Shown: in pieces, positions 46,801 through 53,683 of the stretch
Position numbering within the stretch: position 1 is the first letter of the stretch
Layout of the letters: each line of letters begins with the position of its first letter
DNA from: Desulfobulbaceae bacterium
Lineage (GTDB): Bacteria; Bacteroidota; Ignavibacteria; Kapaibacteriales; UBA2268
DNA: 64,000 nt
Assembly: GCA_018335795.1 (NCBI GenBank)
Contig: JAGXRP010000036.1
Location: forward strand, 1-64,000
Reading direction: 5' to 3'
Made by a program: the position numbers and the translations under genes
The notes under the pieces: generated by a model
What the model was told of the DNA's origin: nothing
The model's input: the letters and a program-made list of their open reading frames with translations, nothing else
Databases searched by the model: none

Positions 46801-49800
46801 ATTGATGCAAATTTACTTTGGAATTCAGCAACAGGTGCATCAAACTATGACTTGGAAATCGCCACTGATGCGAATTTCAATAATATAATTAAAAATGTGA
46901 ATAGTTTAGTAGCGACGTCATATTCTCTGACAAATGTTCCTGCTAATTACGACAGTCAATATTTTTGGAGATTGCGTTCCAAAAGTGCCACCCAAACAAG
47001 CGATTGGTCAAGTACTTTCAATTTCACGACTGAACCGAGATTACTGCCACCGGTCTTGACTTCTCCGAGCAATAATGCAACGGGCATTGCTATTAATGCC
47101 AATATGCAATGGAATGCAGCAACAGGTGCATCAAACTATGACTTGGAAATCGCAACTGATGCGAATTTCAATAATATAATTAAAAATGTGAATAGTTTGG
47201 TAGCGACGTCATATTCTCTGACAAATGTTCCTGCTAATTACGACAGTCAATATTTTTGGAGATTACGTTCCAAAAGTGCCACCCAAACAAGCGATTGGTC
47301 AACCACTTTCAATTTTACGACAGAGCCGCGACTATTGCCACCTGTATTGATTTTACCCGCAAATAATGCGACTGATATTGTAATTGATGCAGATTTTCAA
47401 TGGAATGTAGCAACAGGAGCGTCAAACTATGACTTAGTAATAGCCACAGATGCCGATTTCAATAATATAATTAAAAATGTGAATAGTCTGGTCGCAACGT
47501 TTTATTCCTTATCAAATATTCCTGCTGATTACGGCAGCCAATATTTTTGGAGATTACGTTCCAAAAGTGCCACCCAAACAAGCGATTGGTCAAGCACTTT
47601 CAATTTCACGACTGAATCGAGATTATTGCCGCCTGTTATGACATCTCCGCAAAACAATGCAATAGATATCGCAATTGATGCAAATTTACTTTGGAATGCA
47701 GCAACAGGAGCGTCAAGCTACGACTTAGTAATAGCCACAGATACCGATTTCAATAATATAATTAATAATGTGAATAGTCTGGTCGCAACGTCATATTCCT
47801 TAACAAATGTTCCTGCTGATTACGGCAGCCAATATTTTTGGAGATTACGTTCCAAAAGTGCCACCCAAACAAGCGATTGGTCGAGTGCTCGCAATTTCAC
47901 GACTGAACCGAGATTATTGCCACCTGTGATGACATCTCCGCAAAACAATGCAATAGATATCGCAATTGATGCAAATTTACTTTGGAATTCAGCAACTGGA
48001 GCGTCAAGCTATGACTTAGTAATAGCCACAGATGCCGATTTTAATAATATCGTCAAAAGCATGAATAACCTTGCTGCAACAATGTATTCAATCTCTAATA
48101 TTCCTGCGGCGGATGAAACCCAATACTATTGGAGATTACGCTCAAAGAGTGCCACCCAAACAAGTGATTGGTCGAGCGTCTTTAATTTCACTACAATAAT
48201 GGAATTGAATCCCCCGGATTTGATTTACCCGGGTAATAATTCCAACAACATATCAAAAATAGTGCTTTTGAATTGGAATGATGTCGCCAAAGCCGATGAA
48301 TACAAAATTCAAGTAGCAGATAATATAAATTTCACAAATATGAAAATTAATCTGGTGGTTTCAGAATCTGAATATCAGGTGCCAAACGGCTCATTGAAAG
48401 GCAATGTCACATATTATTGGCGTGTAAAAGCTTTGAACGATGACATTGAGAGCGAGTTCTCTACAATTTTCAATTTCAAAACCGAAAACAAAGTCCCCGA
48501 TACTTGGTCATTTGTTGAAAATACTCCAACAAAATCCAAAATCGTAGTACCAACTTCAATTAATCCGCAAATAGGCGGTAGAAATATTGCGGTCGGTGAT
48601 GCAATCGGATTGTTTTATGATGATGCCGGAACAAAAAAATGCGCCGGTTATGCATATTGGACAGGTGTGATTCTCCAGATTACTGTGTGGGGAGATGACC
48701 CTTTGACAATTGAAAAAGACGGATTCTCTACAAACGAACTATATTCATTCAAACTATGGGATTCCCAAACTGATTTGGTTTATACTGCTGAAGCCACATA
48801 TTCGAATGGTCCGAATAATTTTCAAAACAATGCCACTTCTATTCTTGCTTCTCTCAATTCTTTGACCGATATTCAGGTCATCAATTTAAGTCAAGGATGG
48901 AATATGATATCATCATACATTGCTGCCGATTTACCTTCTATGGAGGATGTTTTTGGCGTTATTGACGATAAACTCGTAATATGTAAAAATGGCAGCGGTA
49001 ATGTTTATTTGCCCGAATTCGAAATTAATGATATTGGAGATTGGAACAAATACGAAGGCTATCAAGTTTATATGAATCATGCTGGAACTCTTATCTTGAG
49101 CGGTACAGCAGCAGAGCCTGAAAATGAACCTCTTAACTTGAGTTCAGGTTGGCATATAGTTTCATATTTAAGAAAAACTGCAATGGATATTTCAATCGCT
49201 ATGGAAAGCATTGACGATAATTTGATAATTGCTAAAGATAATTTGGGGAATGTATTTTTGCCTGAATTCGAAATTAATACCATCGGCGATATGCTTCCGG
49301 GACAGGGCTACCAGATTTATCTCTCATCGGGCGATGCTTTAACTTATCCACCTAATTCGGCAGGGAAATACATTTCACCAATTTATCGCTATTCAAGAAG
49401 CATAAACCCTGTTTTGCCTCAAATTTCGGGAACCGGAAATAGTATGACAACTATAGTCGAATTTGATGAACGATACAACGGACATTTGTTCCTTGCACAT
49501 GATAACAAAGGCAGACTTGTAGGTTCGGCGATTATCGAAAACGGTATATGCCCAATTGTTATATGGCAGGATGATGAGCGGAATAGCAATTATTCTGCGA
49601 ATTCAACAATTCAATACAGCGTAATTGACCAAACCACTAATCTCGAAATTTCGGGATTTGTAATCACTCGTCAAACAGATTTGCTTACAAAGCAACCAAA
49701 TGATATTTCGAAATATGGCAAAAATTCAGTGAATTACGGAAAAGCATTATTGCCAACCGGAATCAGGATGATTCAAAATATTATGCCTATTCCTGCAAGT

Positions 49801-50022
49801 TCGGAATTTTCGATTGAATACGCCGTTGCCGAAAATAGTAATGTTAGAATTAAACTATTTAGCATCAGCGGACAAGAAGTATCAGTCTTGAAAGATGCGC
49901 CAATGCAATCGGGAATTTATACTGAGACTTACTCAACAGGCATTATCGGCTCAGGTGAATACATTATCATGATGGAACAAGGCAGCGAACTTGATACAGA
50001 ACGAATGATAATCAAGAAATAA
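43801..50022 (+). CDS. giant secreted BNR / fibronectin-type repeat protein with T9SS sorting domain
   Basis: The ATG at 43801 gives 2073 residues; a GTG at 43792 is an alternative. A signal peptide (KQIFLILTILFLTVFNAKAQ) precedes a long BNR/sortilin-like propeller region (about 100-780) with repeated KTTNGGTNWS-type turns. Then come eight fibronectin-III-like modules of about 97 residues. The central six are almost identical (TEPRLLPPVLTSPSNN ... WRLRSKSATQTSDWSS) and are exact 291-base repeats in the DNA. After these, two copies of a GWNMISSYI / GWHIVSYLR module of about 80 residues follow. The C-terminus (MPIPASSEFSIEYAV ... SGEYIIMMEQG) is a T9SS type A sorting domain. It is likely a large cell-surface or gliding-type adhesin. 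Confidence 0.9.
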   Translation: MNKQIFLILTILFLTVFNAKAQYWFGAYPKSQSDTINQNRNFYEFQNDFNNYWGNKEITPETPRNERGGWKQYKRWEWFWEQRVYPTGVFPTPDILWKEIQKLKANRGKDEDRLHSFSWQQVGPSTSGGGYAGLGRLNVIAEDPNYNGTSNQTIWVGSASGGLWKTTDAGSSWTTNTDQLSTLGVTAIAIDPDNTNIMYIATGDGDANDTYSVGVLKSTNGGSTWNTTGLNWTTTQTRTIREMKMHPTNSSILYAATSIGVFKTTNGGTNWSQQSIPLNVSSGYWDIEINPSDPNIVYVTSNYEIAKTTNGGTNWSILSSGLPSSSANIYRVEMSLSPANNNHLFAVYGYYNWSGGNSQNNYGLYGIYGSTNSGTSWDEITRWDEDSLNLLGWNYDASDKGGQAFYDLDILADKNSTNTFFVGGVNVWRTTNRGIDWSCVAHWYGGGGNPEVHADHHHLYFGGSNRMYSGHDGGINRTTNGGTSWAWIGSGLRITQFYRFGIAQKDSNLLIAGAQDNGTKQMTGSNWRDVIGGDGMECIVNYNNSNYIYGSLYYGRIFRSTNKGNSFQELNTPKATGNDNGAWVTPYILHPSNPEILYAGYKEIWKSTDHGSTWSKISNFGHNNRHTVLHISESNPSYIYAGYSSTLRRTTNEGSSWSVINLPISNTLTYMAVHPEDPNKIWAAFSGYSSGNKVYYSSNGGAGWTNISKSLPNIPVNCITYQKNYSNRVYVGTDIGIFYIDDTMTDWEEFNDDLPNVIVNEIEINYDYELIYAATYGRGVWKNSLPIEVIETPALLLPPNNTSNVPLAQILKWSSVANVDNYQIQISTNSTFTNIVKDSAGIVDTTFSFANYNSQYDTQYYWRARAKKGSKTSAWSSTFNFTTEPRLLPPVLTSPSNNATGITINANSQWNSATGASNYDLEIATDVNFNNIVKSINSLVATSYSLTNIPADYGSQYFWRLRSKSATQTSDWSSTFNFTTEPRLLPPVLTSPSNNATDIAIDANLLWNSATGASNYDLEIATDANFNNIIKNVNSLVATSYSLTNVPANYDSQYFWRLRSKSATQTSDWSSTFNFTTEPRLLPPVLTSPSNNATGIAINANMQWNAATGASNYDLEIATDANFNNIIKNVNSLVATSYSLTNVPANYDSQYFWRLRSKSATQTSDWSTTFNFTTEPRLLPPVLILPANNATDIVIDADFQWNVATGASNYDLVIATDADFNNIIKNVNSLVATFYSLSNIPADYGSQYFWRLRSKSATQTSDWSSTFNFTTESRLLPPVMTSPQNNAIDIAIDANLLWNAATGASSYDLVIATDTDFNNIINNVNSLVATSYSLTNVPADYGSQYFWRLRSKSATQTSDWSSARNFTTEPRLLPPVMTSPQNNAIDIAIDANLLWNSATGASSYDLVIATDADFNNIVKSMNNLAATMYSISNIPAADETQYYWRLRSKSATQTSDWSSVFNFTTIMELNPPDLIYPGNNSNNISKIVLLNWNDVAKADEYKIQVADNINFTNMKINLVVSESEYQVPNGSLKGNVTYYWRVKALNDDIESEFSTIFNFKTENKVPDTWSFVENTPTKSKIVVPTSINPQIGGRNIAVGDAIGLFYDDAGTKKCAGYAYWTGVILQITVWGDDPLTIEKDGFSTNELYSFKLWDSQTDLVYTAEATYSNGPNNFQNNATSILASLNSLTDIQVINLSQGWNMISSYIAADLPSMEDVFGVIDDKLVICKNGSGNVYLPEFEINDIGDWNKYEGYQVYMNHAGTLILSGTAAEPENEPLNLSSGWHIVSYLRKTAMDISIAMESIDDNLIIAKDNLGNVFLPEFEINTIGDMLPGQGYQIYLSSGDALTYPPNSAGKYISPIYRYSRSINPVLPQISGTGNSMTTIVEFDERYNGHLFLAHDNKGRLVGSAIIENGICPIVIWQDDERNSNYSANSTIQYSVIDQTTNLEISGFVITRQTDLLTKQPNDISKYGKNSVNYGKALLPTGIRMIQNIMPIPASSEFSIEYAVAENSNVRIKLFSISGQEVSVLKDAPMQSGIYTETYSTGIIGSGEYIIMMEQGSELDTERMIIKK
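46450..48195 (+). repeat. six tandem 291-bp repeats encoding fibronectin-III-like modules
   Basis: Unit starts are at 46450, 46741, 47032, 47323, 47614 and 47905, exactly 291 bases (97 codons) apart, each opening with a version of GAACCGAGATTATTGCCACC. More diverged copies flank them (about 46171-46449 and 48196-48480). Long stretches, such as the one coding for YFWRLRSKSATQTSDWS, are nearly unchanged between units even at synonymous sites. This points to recent duplication or gene conversion. Confidence 0.95.
48880..49360 (+). repeat. two diverged copies of an approx. 80-residue module
   Basis: Copy one (from 48880) and copy two (from 49132) share the order NLSQGWNMISSYI / NLSSGWHIVSYLR, then IDDKLVICKNGSGNVYLPEF / IDDNLIIAKDNLGNVFLPEF, then GYQVY / GYQIY. 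They lie between the fibronectin-like array and the sorting domain. Confidence 0.85.
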
Positions 50023-50077
50023 ATCGTCAGAGTATCGTCTAAAAAACTGTATTTTTGAGTATATTTTAATCATTAAA

Positions 50078-51175
50078 TTGGAATTTATTTTGAACGAAAC
50101 AACAATCAGAGAAAAAATCGGCTCTATCAAAGACCCCGATTTAGCAAAAAGTCTGAATGAATTAGATTCGATAAAAAAAGTCGTTGTCAAAGATAATGCA
50201 ATTCAAATATATGTTGAATTAGTCGGTCCTTTTCATTGGGTTTATGCTGATATCAAAGCTCAAATCAAAACGGCTTTGCATGAAATTGCATCCGATTATA
50301 CTCATGAAATTTTCATCACTGAAAGACCGTACCAACTCACTAATCGTCCAAGTTTGAAGCGCGTCAAAAATATTATTGCCGTAGCATCAGGTAAAGGCGG
50401 AGTAGGCAAATCATCAATTGCTTCAAATCTTGCAGTGGGTTTGAGCTTGAGCGGCGCTAAAGTTGGCATCATTGACGGAGACGTTTACGGTCCAAGCCAA
50501 CCGACAATGTTTGGGATTTCGGATGGTAGATTGAACGCTATGCAAAATGAAGACGGAACTGTTTCAGCCGAGCCATTAGAAAAATATGGTGTCAAAATTG
50601 CTTCAATGGGTTTCATCATTAATCGTGACGAAGCTGCGATTGTTCGCGGTCCGATGCTTGCGGGATACTTTTCCATGCTTTTTGAACAAGTCAGTTGGGG
50701 AGAGTTAGACTTCCTTATTTTCGATTTGCCTCCGGGAACAGGTGACATCCAACTTACTTTGACGCAGAAAATTCCATTGACAGGTGCAGCGATTGTGACT
50801 ACACCACAGGAAATTTCACTTGCTGATGTTCGCCGCTCAATTACTATGTTCAATCGCGTAAAAGTAGATATACTTGGTATCGTCGAGAATATGAGCTATT
50901 TCATTCCTCCGGATATGCCCGATAAAAAGTACTTCATTTTTGGTCAAGGTGGGGGAGAAGAAATTGCTCAAGAATTCGGCGTTAATGTATTGGGTAAAGT
51001 GCCTTTGAATATTGAAATGCGGGAAGGCAATGACGGAGGAAGACCTGTAATTCTTGACCCAAATAATGGTTTGCAAGCGCAAATTTTGCAAGAAGTTACT
51101 GCTAATTTAGTCTCTCGCGTGCGACAAGTGAATTACGACAAATCATCAACAGTAATGCCCGAGATTTCGCTCTAA
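50078..51175 (+). CDS. mrp: Mrp/NBP35-type P-loop Fe-S cluster carrier ATPase
   Basis: The 365-residue protein starts at a TTG at 50078 (or TTG 50090). An N-terminal MIP18/DUF59 domain covers about 1-85. The ATPase has the deviant P-loop SGKGGVGKSS (about 104-113), then DGDVYGPSQPTMFG, and DFLIFDLPPGTGD. The family carries [4Fe-4S] clusters to target proteins. The usual C-terminal CxxC between ENMSYF and IFG is absent; here the segment reads ENMSYFIPPDMPDKKYFIFG, as in many Bacteroidota Mrp proteins. The nfu gene overlaps its stop, which supports a role in cluster delivery. A -7-like TATTTTTG lies at 50050-50057. Confidence 0.93.
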   Translation: MEFILNETTIREKIGSIKDPDLAKSLNELDSIKKVVVKDNAIQIYVELVGPFHWVYADIKAQIKTALHEIASDYTHEIFITERPYQLTNRPSLKRVKNIIAVASGKGGVGKSSIASNLAVGLSLSGAKVGIIDGDVYGPSQPTMFGISDGRLNAMQNEDGTVSAEPLEKYGVKIASMGFIINRDEAAIVRGPMLAGYFSMLFEQVSWGELDFLIFDLPPGTGDIQLTLTQKIPLTGAAIVTTPQEISLADVRRSITMFNRVKVDILGIVENMSYFIPPDMPDKKYFIFGQGGGEEIAQEFGVNVLGKVPLNIEMREGNDGGRPVILDPNNGLQAQILQEVTANLVSRVRQVNYDKSSTVMPEISL

Positions 51176-51414
51176 TGTTTGAGGAACTACGTCATAGGGT
51201 CGAAATCGAATTAGATAAAATTCGCCCTTATCTTGAAAAAGACAAGGGCGGAGTTGAATATGTTCGCTTTGAAGAAGAAACCGCCACCTTAGAGCTCCGG
51301 ATGACCGGAAACTGTGGCATTTGCCCACTTTCTTTAATGACTTTACGCGGTGGAATCGAAAGATTTTTGCTTATTTCAATTCCCGAAATCCGAAGAGTTG
51401 AAAAAGTTCAATAA
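51175..51414 (+). CDS. nfu: NifU-like (NFU) Fe-S scaffold protein
   Basis: The 79-residue protein is a single NFU domain with the cluster-binding pair Cys47/Cys50 in GNCGICPLSLMTLRGGIE. NFU dimers bind a [4Fe-4S] cluster through this CxxC and hand it to apo-proteins. Its ATG overlaps the mrp stop (TAATG), so the two are made together. The first residues (RHRVEIELDKIRPYLEKDKGGVEYV) match the family start, so the protein is complete. Confidence 0.93.
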   Translation: MFEELRHRVEIELDKIRPYLEKDKGGVEYVRFEEETATLELRMTGNCGICPLSLMTLRGGIERFLLISIPEIRRVEKVQ

Positions 51415-51421
51415 AATAGTT

Positions 51422-51451
51422 TTGTATATTAAAAATATTTCGTATTTTTGT
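51422..51451 (+). promoter_or_regulatory. tRNA-Val promoter, Bacteroidota type
   Basis: TTTG (51422-51425), 18 bases, then TATTTTTG (51444-51451) lies 12 bases before the tRNA-Val gene. This is one base shorter than the standard 19-base spacer. Confidence 0.7.
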
Positions 51452-51463
51452 AGTCTGTTTACG

Positions 51464-51538
51464 GGCGATTAGCTCAGCTGGTCTAGAGCACCTGCCTTAC
51501 AAGCAGGGGGTCGGGGGTTCGACTCCCTCATCGCCCAC
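51464..51538 (+). tRNA. tRNA-Val (anticodon TAC)
   Basis: The acceptor GGGCGAT pairs with ATCGCCC (51531-51537), followed by discriminator A. The anticodon stem CCTGC/GCAGG encloses the loop CTTACAA with anticodon TAC. The T-arm GGTTCGACTC is present. CCA is not encoded. Confidence 0.95.
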
Positions 51539-51561
51539 AGAAAAATAATTTCTTAGATTTG

Positions 51562-51593
51562 AAAGCTGTCCAAAGGGGCAGCTTTTTTTTTTT
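51562..51593 (+). terminator. terminator after tRNA-Val
   Basis: A 10-bp stem (AAAGCTGTCC with GGGCAGCTTT, one G-T pair) with a 4-base loop is followed by a run of T. It lies 23 bases after the tRNA. Confidence 0.88.
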
Positions 51594-51607
51594 GTGGTGG
51601 GGTTGTC

Positions 51608-51630
51608 CTGTCAGTTGTTACAACTGACAG
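51608..51630. repeat. 23-bp perfect palindrome
   Basis: CTGTCAGTTGT and ACAACTGACAG are exact reverse complements around one central base. It lies between the tRNA-Val terminator and the 41-bp inverted repeat. It could be a protein-binding site or part of a repeat element. Confidence 0.7.
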
Positions 51631-51651
51631 CCACGAAATGTAGGGACTGCA

Positions 51652-51692
51652 ACAGCGTTCTGTCCGAAACATAGCCCATGAATTTATTCGTG
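51652..51692 (+). repeat. left copy of 41-bp inverted repeat
   Basis: These 41 bases (ACAGCGTTCTGTCCG ... TTATTCGTG) are the exact reverse complement of 53372-53412. The two copies face each other across the secreted-protein gene at 51782-53032. Confidence 0.9.
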
Positions 51693-51728
51693 GGTCAGGA
51701 TTGTCAATCTATTTTAGGATTATAAAAC

Positions 51729-51779
51729 AAATCCCCCTGCTCGCAAGCTCGCTTTGTAAAGGGGGATTAAGGGGGATTT
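51729..51779. repeat. intergenic repeat rich in GGGGGATT / AATCCCCC
   Basis: AAATCCCCC (51729-51737) is inverted at 51771-51779 (GGGGGATTT), with a further GGGGGATTA between. Such C5/G5 arms are typical of small dispersed intergenic repeats. It ends 2 bases from the stop of the next gene. Confidence 0.65.
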
Positions 51780-51781
51780 CT

Positions 51782-53032
51782 TTAATTCACCACACAAAAT
51801 TTACTAACATATTCTTTGCTTCCATCCTTGATATGTAAAAAGTAAATACCACTTTGGAGCTTTATTGGTATGCGAATTTCATTAGTTGATGTATTCAAAT
51901 TCAAATTACGAATCATTCTACCATTTATATCTGTAATAGTACAATTGATAGAATTGGTTACAAATGCATAGTTACGGATACTAAGACTATTGTTTATATA
52001 TTCAACCAGAAAAGGATTTGCTATTTCAGGCTTTATACTTGCACCTGTTAAAATTTTTTCAAAGTCGTAACAATAAATAACACCATAATTGACTAACATT
52101 GTATTTTTAGCTTCGTTGTAATCAGATATTCCTGATGAATTGTTTTTTGTGAAAATTATTTGGTCATTATTTAGATTCACAAGATTAAAAACTGGTGGTT
52201 GTGCATACCCATTACCTAAAGCAACATATTCATTCGTAATAAAACCAAAACCCGATGCTTCATTATAATATTTATATAGTTGTAAGTTTTCTGTACTATA
52301 TATATATAGATTACTTGCATACACCTGAAACCCCACCAACTTTGAATCATGCGAGAATTTGATTGAGCGGACTTCTCTGGAGTTCTCGAATTCACCCAAT
52401 ATTTTGATTGGTTCAAGTGTTTCAGCGTCCCACAATATTAATTGAGTATAATTTTTGCCTGAAGGACCAAAGTATGTTCCTCCTGTAGCAACGTATTTTC
52501 CATTAGGTGAAACTGCTATCATTCTTGTTGTAGTATATCTTATTAAAGTTTCACTTGTTTTATACTCTCCTGTCTCAATATTATATGACTGTAATCTGGT
52601 ATTGCCATTAAGTTCATCGATTGGCTCAATAAAAACATAAACCAAGGTACGACTGTCCGGCATAAATTTAGGATAGGTTTCTTCTTTTGTCAATCGTGCA
52701 ATTACTTTTCCTGTTTCATAATCTAATACACATCTCTGAAATGACTCATCCATTGCGGAAATGTATTTACCATCGGGGCTTATATCGAAAAAATACAAAG
52801 GGGACACAAATTCCCTTAGTCTCGTTCCTGTATTGCCGTCAAGTTCACATTCAAAACCACCTTCATCAACATATCCTTTGCCTGCAAGTATATTACCATT
52901 TGGGTGTACAAGGAATCGGTCATACGAATTCTCTGTCTTCCAAAGCAAGTTTGGATCGGGGTCAGGTTCTTGAGCCAGTGTAAAGTTGCAATACAGTATT
53001 GCTACAGTGAATAACAAAAATGCTCTTTTCAT
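51782..53032 (-). CDS. secreted WD40/YVTN-like repeat protein with T9SS sorting domain
   Basis: The ATG at 53032 has a good AGGGAG site (53039-53044) and gives 416 residues; an ATG at 53053 would add seven. The signal peptide is MKRAFLLFTVAILYCNFTLA. The body (about 25-330) has propeller-type repeats such as FFDISPDGKYISAMD, MIAVSPNGKYVATGG and IKFSHDSKLVGFQV. The C-terminal 75 residues (TITDINGRMIRNLNL ... LQSGIYFLHIKDGSKEYVSKFCVVN) are a T9SS type A sorting domain. The gene stands alone between two tRNA genes and is bracketed by inverted and palindromic intergenic repeats, as if it were a passenger gene at a tRNA hotspot. Confidence 0.85.
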   Translation of the reverse strand: MKRAFLLFTVAILYCNFTLAQEPDPDPNLLWKTENSYDRFLVHPNGNILAGKGYVDEGGFECELDGNTGTRLREFVSPLYFFDISPDGKYISAMDESFQRCVLDYETGKVIARLTKEETYPKFMPDSRTLVYVFIEPIDELNGNTRLQSYNIETGEYKTSETLIRYTTTRMIAVSPNGKYVATGGTYFGPSGKNYTQLILWDAETLEPIKILGEFENSREVRSIKFSHDSKLVGFQVYASNLYIYSTENLQLYKYYNEASGFGFITNEYVALGNGYAQPPVFNLVNLNNDQIIFTKNNSSGISDYNEAKNTMLVNYGVIYCYDFEKILTGASIKPEIANPFLVEYINNSLSIRNYAFVTNSINCTITDINGRMIRNLNLNTSTNEIRIPIKLQSGIYFLHIKDGSKEYVSKFCVVN

Positions 53033-53217
53033 AAAATTCTCCCTGAAATACATGTTCCGTATATACTCTATGACACATGAATATGCAATTTATCTCAAAA
53101 TTAGGGAAAAAAGTTGGGAAATGGGAAAAAAAACAAAATCCCTCACCCCGACCCTTCGACAGGCTCAGGGAGCGGATTGATTTTGTAGGGACAGATCAGC
53201 GTTCTGTCCAAATATTG

Positions 53218-53289
53218 GTCATTCTGAGCCGAAGGCGAAGAATCAAGTTTTCATAAAATACATGGATTCCTCACTTCGTTCAGAATGAC
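53218..53289. repeat. REP-like palindromic element
   Basis: GTCATTCTGA (53218-53227) is repeated inverted as TCAGAATGAC (53280-53289). The inner arms GGCGAAGAATC and GGATTCCTCACTTCG also partly pair. The sequence resembles small dispersed palindromic repeats that are common in genomes of Bacteroidota and relatives. Confidence 0.75.
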
Positions 53290-53300
53290 ATAGTTTATCT

Positions 53301-53348
53301 GATGTGCCACACCTAAAAATAAATTGCATTTGCGAGGTGTGGCACATC
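53301..53348. repeat. 14-bp perfect stem-loop
   Basis: GATGTGCCACACCT (53301-53314) pairs exactly with AGGTGTGGCACATC (53335-53348) around a 20-base loop. No T run follows, so it is not a simple terminator; it is one more small repeat in this island. Confidence 0.8.
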
Positions 53349-53371
53349 TACAACGTCAATTTCCCTTACCT

Positions 53372-53412
53372 CACGAATAAATTCATGGGCTATGTTTCGG
53401 ACAGAACGCTGT
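53372..53412 (-). repeat. right copy of 41-bp inverted repeat, with nested palindrome
   Basis: The exact reverse complement of 51652-51692. Its inner end runs into a perfect palindrome at 53399-53419 (GGACAGAAC-GCT-GTTCTGTCC), which the left copy shows only in degenerate form. Confidence 0.9.
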
Positions 53413-53484
53413 TCTGTCCTTACAACACGATTCTTTCTCTCTCTCATTCTGAGGTTGTTGGGGGTGTAACGGTCAATTTTCTGC

Positions 53485-53524
53485 AAAAAAAAAGCCCTTG
53501 TAATTAGCTATTACAAGGGCTTTT
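53485..53524 (-). terminator. terminator after tRNA-Leu
   Basis: On the minus strand the 15-bp perfect stem (53524-53510 with 53504-53490, core AGCCCTTGTAAT) and 5-base loop end in a run of T (complement of the A run at 53485-53493). It lies 14 bases beyond the tRNA. Confidence 0.88.
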
Positions 53525-53537
53525 GAGTGAATGTTAG

Positions 53538-53622
53538 TACAGAAGGCGGGAGTCGAACCCGCACGGGTGTTAAGCCCACTGGATTTTGAGTCCAGCGCGT
53601 CTGCCAGTTCCGCCACTTCTGC
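53538..53622 (-). tRNA. tRNA-Leu (anticodon CAA)
   Basis: Read on the minus strand, GCAGAAG pairs with CTTCTGT, followed by discriminator A. The anticodon loop is CTCAAAA (anticodon CAA) between CTGGA and TCCAG. The long variable arm (TGGGCTTAACACCCG) is typical of class II tRNA-Leu. CCA is not encoded. A -7-like TATATTTG (53637-53644 on the complement) lies 14 bases upstream. Confidence 0.95.
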
Positions 53623-53683
53623 TCAAATTCAGAGTACAAATATAGCAAATTTTGTTAAATCAAAAGCCAAAAAATTTTCAAAA

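Larger units (their letters stand above)
53033..53537. other. repeat-rich intergenic region upstream of the T9SS-type gene
   Basis: No gene is supported in these 505 bases. They contain several separate repeat elements: a segment with CCCTTCGACAGGCTCAGGG (53152-53170), a short copy of the GTAGGGACAG...AGCGTTCTGTCC repeat (53184-53209), the elements at 53218-53289 and 53301-53348, the right 41-bp repeat (53372-53412) and the tRNA-Leu terminator. Their make-up (higher GC, palindromic) differs from the surrounding AT-rich spacers. Confidence 0.7.

Noticed and set aside
46450-48195. Regular repeats that might suggest a CRISPR-like array
   Set aside because: The 291-base units are in frame and encode fibronectin-like protein modules; there are no short repeats with spacers.
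53304-53507. Small open frame in the repeat-rich spacer
   Set aside because: It runs through the 41-bp repeat, a palindrome and a terminator stem, so it is chance coding.
51464-53622. A genomic island integrated at a tRNA gene
   Set aside because: There is no integrase and no direct repeat of a tRNA 3' end; only inverted repeats and one passenger-like gene are present.
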